Of a stretch of DNA of 64,000 nucleotides, positions 61,935 through 64,000 are shown one piece after another. Under the pieces are notes generated by a model, which saw only the letters and a program-made list of their open reading frames with translations, searched no databases and had not been told where the DNA came from. The first letter of the stretch is position 1. Every line of letters starts with the position of its first letter. The translations under genes and the position numbers were made by a program. The DNA is from an uncultured Eubacterium sp. (GTDB lineage: Bacteria; Bacillota; Clostridia; Lachnospirales; Lachnospiraceae), in contig CAJUIL010000004.1 in the NCBI GenBank assembly GCA_910586225.1, forward strand, positions 122,417-186,416, written 5' to 3'.

Positions 61935-62480
61935 ATGGTGGGGTTTATACATCATACAGCGGAAGTGTCTGATCAGGCACAAATAGGGGATGAAACCAAA
62001 ATATGGAGTATGGTTCAGATTAGAGAGGGAAGTATGATCGGTGGGGGGTGTAACGTAGGCAGAAATGTTTACATTGATACAGATGTTAAGATAGGGAACA
62101 GGGTTAAGATTCAAAATAATGTAAATGTATACCGCGGCGTTGTAGTTGAAGATGATGTTTTTTTAGGACCATCCATGACCTTTACCAATGATTTTTATCC
62201 GCGATCTTTCAATGAAGATTGGAAAGTAACGCCAACGCTGATAAGAAAAGGAGCTTCACTGGGAGCAAATGTGACAGTTGTTTGCGGGCACACGATAGGT
62301 GAATATGCTATGGTGGGATCTGGAAGTGTTGTTACAAGGGATGTAGCGGATTATGCGTTGGTGGCAGGCAATCCCGCGAAGCAGATTGGATGGGTCTGCA
62401 GATGCGGACACAGGCTGGATAAGGAGTTTCGGTGTCCTGCCTGCGGGATACAGTATAAAAATCTGGAAGGGCTTTGCTAG
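61935..62480 (+). CDS. Hexapeptide-repeat N-acyltransferase (WlbB/WbpD-like)
   Basis: A 181-residue left-handed beta-helix enzyme: HHTAEVSDQAQIGDETKIWS, FLGPSMTFTNDFYPRSFNED with the active-site TNDxxPR, then TLIRKGASLGANVTVVCGHT and VAGNPAKQIGWVCRCGHRL. The end carries four Cys (CRCGH and CPACG), a zinc ribbon seen in this family. It acylates the amino group made by the upstream aminotransferase. A G6 tract (62043-62048) lies in the coding region, in frame at this length. AAGGAGG precedes the ATG. Confidence 0.9.
   Translation: MVGFIHHTAEVSDQAQIGDETKIWSMVQIREGSMIGGGCNVGRNVYIDTDVKIGNRVKIQNNVNVYRGVVVEDDVFLGPSMTFTNDFYPRSFNEDWKVTPTLIRKGASLGANVTVVCGHTIGEYAMVGSGSVVTRDVADYALVAGNPAKQIGWVCRCGHRLDKEFRCPACGIQYKNLEGLC
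62043..62048 (+). repeat. G6 tract in the acyltransferase gene
   Basis: Six G residues coding for part of MIGGGCNVG; the frame is intact here. It matches the length that would restore the radical SAM gene. Confidence 0.8.
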
Positions 62481-62589
62481 ATCGTGAAGTTATGTAGGCT
62501 GTCTGCTATAAAGTATTATTGTTTGTATGGAAGCAATGCGGTATAAAAACATTTTCAGGTATTTTTTAGAAATGGGAGGACAGCTTTAT

Positions 62590-63435
62590 ATGAAGGATAC
62601 AGACGGCAAGATGATGCAGAAAATAGACAGGACAGCTTTGATAGGAGAACGTGTCCAGTTGGGAAAAAATGTCAGAGTGAAGGCGGGATGCATCATCGAG
62701 GATGATGTGACGATCCAAGATGATACTTATATAGATTATCATGCGGTCATAAGAAAAGGAACACAACTTGGAGAACGTTCTTATATAGGAGCTGGGTGCA
62801 TAATAGGCGAGCATTCCTTCGATCCTAACAGCGAATCTCAAAATGCAGAAGCTTTAAGTATTGGAACAGACGCGGTGATTAGAAGCGGCAGCGTAATATA
62901 TGGGCATTCGGTTATAGGCGAGCATTTTCAAACAGGTCATCATGTTACTGTTCGGGAGCATACGCAAATTGGAGATCATGTAAATGTAGGAACTCTTTCT
63001 GACATTGAAGGATATTGTGAGATTGGCGATTATGTGAGAATGCATAGTAATGTACATATTGGTCAGAAGTCAAGCATAGGGGATTATGTGTGGATTTTTC
63101 CTTATGTAGTACTGACAAACGATCCGACACCGCCGTCGAATGTTTTAAAGAGTGTTACATTGGAGCCGTTTGCTGTAATATCCACATGTGCTATTTTATT
63201 ACCAGGTGTTGTTGTGGAAAAGGATTCTCTTGTGGTGGCAGGTGCTATTGTAACAAAAGATGTATATACGGGTGAAGTAGTGGCAGGAAATCCGGCGAAA
63301 AAAATAGCAGATATATCGAGCATAAAGGATAAACAAACAGGCCAGTCGGTATATCCGTGGAGATATACGTTTAAGCGGGGAATGCCGTGGGAATACAGTG
63401 ACTTTCAAACCTTTCTAGATATGCAGCAGAAGTGA
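62590..63435 (+). CDS. Hexapeptide-repeat acyltransferase, second
   Basis: A 281-residue protein, almost entirely beta-helix repeats (IGERVQLGKNVRVKAGCIIE, IGEHFQTGHHVTVREHTQIG and so on), ending with a catalytic-type GAIVTKDVYTGEVVAGNPAKK and a short helix with HPWRYTFKRG-like sequence (YPWRYTFKRGMPWEY). It is longer than the first acyltransferase and may act as an LpxD-like or NeuD-like transferase on a different position. GGGAGG lies 9 bases before ATG 62590; the frame upstream (62527) lacks a site. Confidence 0.85.
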   Translation: MKDTDGKMMQKIDRTALIGERVQLGKNVRVKAGCIIEDDVTIQDDTYIDYHAVIRKGTQLGERSYIGAGCIIGEHSFDPNSESQNAEALSIGTDAVIRSGSVIYGHSVIGEHFQTGHHVTVREHTQIGDHVNVGTLSDIEGYCEIGDYVRMHSNVHIGQKSSIGDYVWIFPYVVLTNDPTPPSNVLKSVTLEPFAVISTCAILLPGVVVEKDSLVVAGAIVTKDVYTGEVVAGNPAKKIADISSIKDKQTGQSVYPWRYTFKRGMPWEYSDFQTFLDMQQK

Positions 63436-63457
63436 TAAAATAGGCAGGTAAGTAAGA

Positions 63458-63952
63458 ATGAAAATATCAGTCCTGATCCCCGTCTGCAACAGCAGGCATT
63501 ATTTAAAACAAGCAATCCAAAGCATCCAGTCCCAGACCTTTACCGATTGGGAGATGCTCGTGATCAACGAATACAGCTCCAAAGACGGCTCCGCAGAGCT
63601 TGTCCGCAGGCTGGCGCAGCAGGATGACCGTATTCGCCTAATACAAAACAAGAAAAGCTTAGGTCTGGCAGAATCACTGAATGAGGGAATGCGTCTTGCG
63701 TCCGGTGACTATATTGCCAGGATGGACGCAGATGATCTGTCATTCAGAACTAGATTAGAAAAACAGGCAGCGTTTCTGGACGCGCATCCGGATATATCTC
63801 TGTGCGGTACATACCAGCGCTATTTCGGCCCAGACATTTCCTGGGTACACAGGCCCGCATTGGAGCCAGAGCGGTGCAAGGCCAGCCTGCTGTTTGACTG
63901 TGACCTGTGCCATTCTACGGTTATGCTGCGCAGGAGGGATTTCCTGGGGTAG
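63458..63952 (+). pseudogene. GT2-family glycosyltransferase, truncated
   Basis: 164 residues: ISVLIPVCNSRHYLKQAIQS, VINEYSSKDGSAELVRRLAQ, GDYIARMDADDLSFRTRLEK with the metal site, then CHSTVMLRRRDFLG and a stop. Family members continue for another 100 or more residues from this point, including the AEDYEL-type base region, which is missing. Downstream sequence is abruptly very AT-rich and non-coding up to the window edge, as if another element had inserted or a recombination had joined here. Codon use is more GC-rich than in the preceding genes. GTAAGTAAGA gives only a weak ribosome binding site. Confidence 0.75.
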
Positions 63953-64000
63953 TGTCAAGTGAATTATGAAAAAATAACTGACTAAAAAAATAATTTAACA

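Noticed and set aside
41592..63435. Wzx/Wzy-dependent capsule pathway
   Set aside because: No flippase or polymerase gene is seen; the Wzm/Wzt pair indicates ABC-dependent export.
63953..64000. Named insertion sequence end
   Set aside because: Only 48 AT-rich bases are visible and no inverted repeat pair or transposase can be shown.

Overview
The window reads as chromosome of a spore-forming, Gram-positive Clostridia member, most likely Lachnospiraceae. The support is a germination protease (gpr) next to spoIIP, a feoA-feoA-feoB operon with a small Cys-rich partner, YesM/YesN-type sugar sensing, a BlaI/BlaR1-type pair, and strong AGGAGG ribosome binding sites with TTGACA/TATAAT promoters. 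Nearly all genes are on the + strand. The taxon is inferred from gene content only; no rRNA or tRNA gene was seen.

Layout. 1-5.3 kb: end of a type IIA topoisomerase B subunit, its A subunit, a dUTPase, a divergent phosphoribosyltransferase and an unrecognised protein. 5.5-8.5 kb: ferrous iron uptake behind a promoter with a DtxR-like operator, ending in a 43-residue Cys-rich membrane protein and a 44-bp tandem repeat. 8.9-13.5 kb: a two-gene restriction-modification locus (type IIG-like enzyme plus a second adenine methylase). 13.5-17.6 kb: holA, rpsT (TTG start), gpr and spoIIP. 17.6-27.6 kb: a carbohydrate locus with a YesM/YesN two-component system, two paralogous sugar-binding lipoproteins, two ABC permeases and a GH127 beta-L-arabinofuranosidase. 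27.7-34.3 kb: a nitroreductase with an N-terminal extension, a BlaI/BlaR1 pair with clear operators, a small membrane protein, a His-rich secreted peptide and a stand-alone TrpB2.

34.4-40.7 kb is an AT-rich accessory stretch: an Rpn/PD-(D/E)XK transposase-like nuclease and a broken relative, an ABC transporter without binding protein, and remnants of toxin-antitoxin systems (a short ToxN/AbiQ-like piece, then a DarT/DarG pair carrying a nonsense codon, an apparent internal deletion and a frameshift).

41.2 kb to the right edge is a surface-polysaccharide locus of about 20 genes. An XRE regulator is followed by a GT4, a Wzm/Wzt-type ABC exporter (Wzm with an extra N-terminal ectodomain), GDP-D,D-heptose synthesis (HddA plus an HddC-GmhA fusion joined by a 7-residue repeat), a GT8-GT2-pyruvyltransferase fusion, a deacetylase-like protein, a radical SAM protein, an acyltransferase, a GT39-type membrane glycosyltransferase, more glycosyltransferases and a set for an N-acylated amino sugar. 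Two of these genes are out of frame exactly at poly-G tracts (G7 and G8) and a third, intact gene carries G6. This suggests a phase-variable heptose-containing glycan and is the most interesting signal in the window.

A dispersed palindromic repeat of about 135 bp occurs in three full copies, one partial copy and two half copies. One of its hairpins keeps its fold while its sequence changes.
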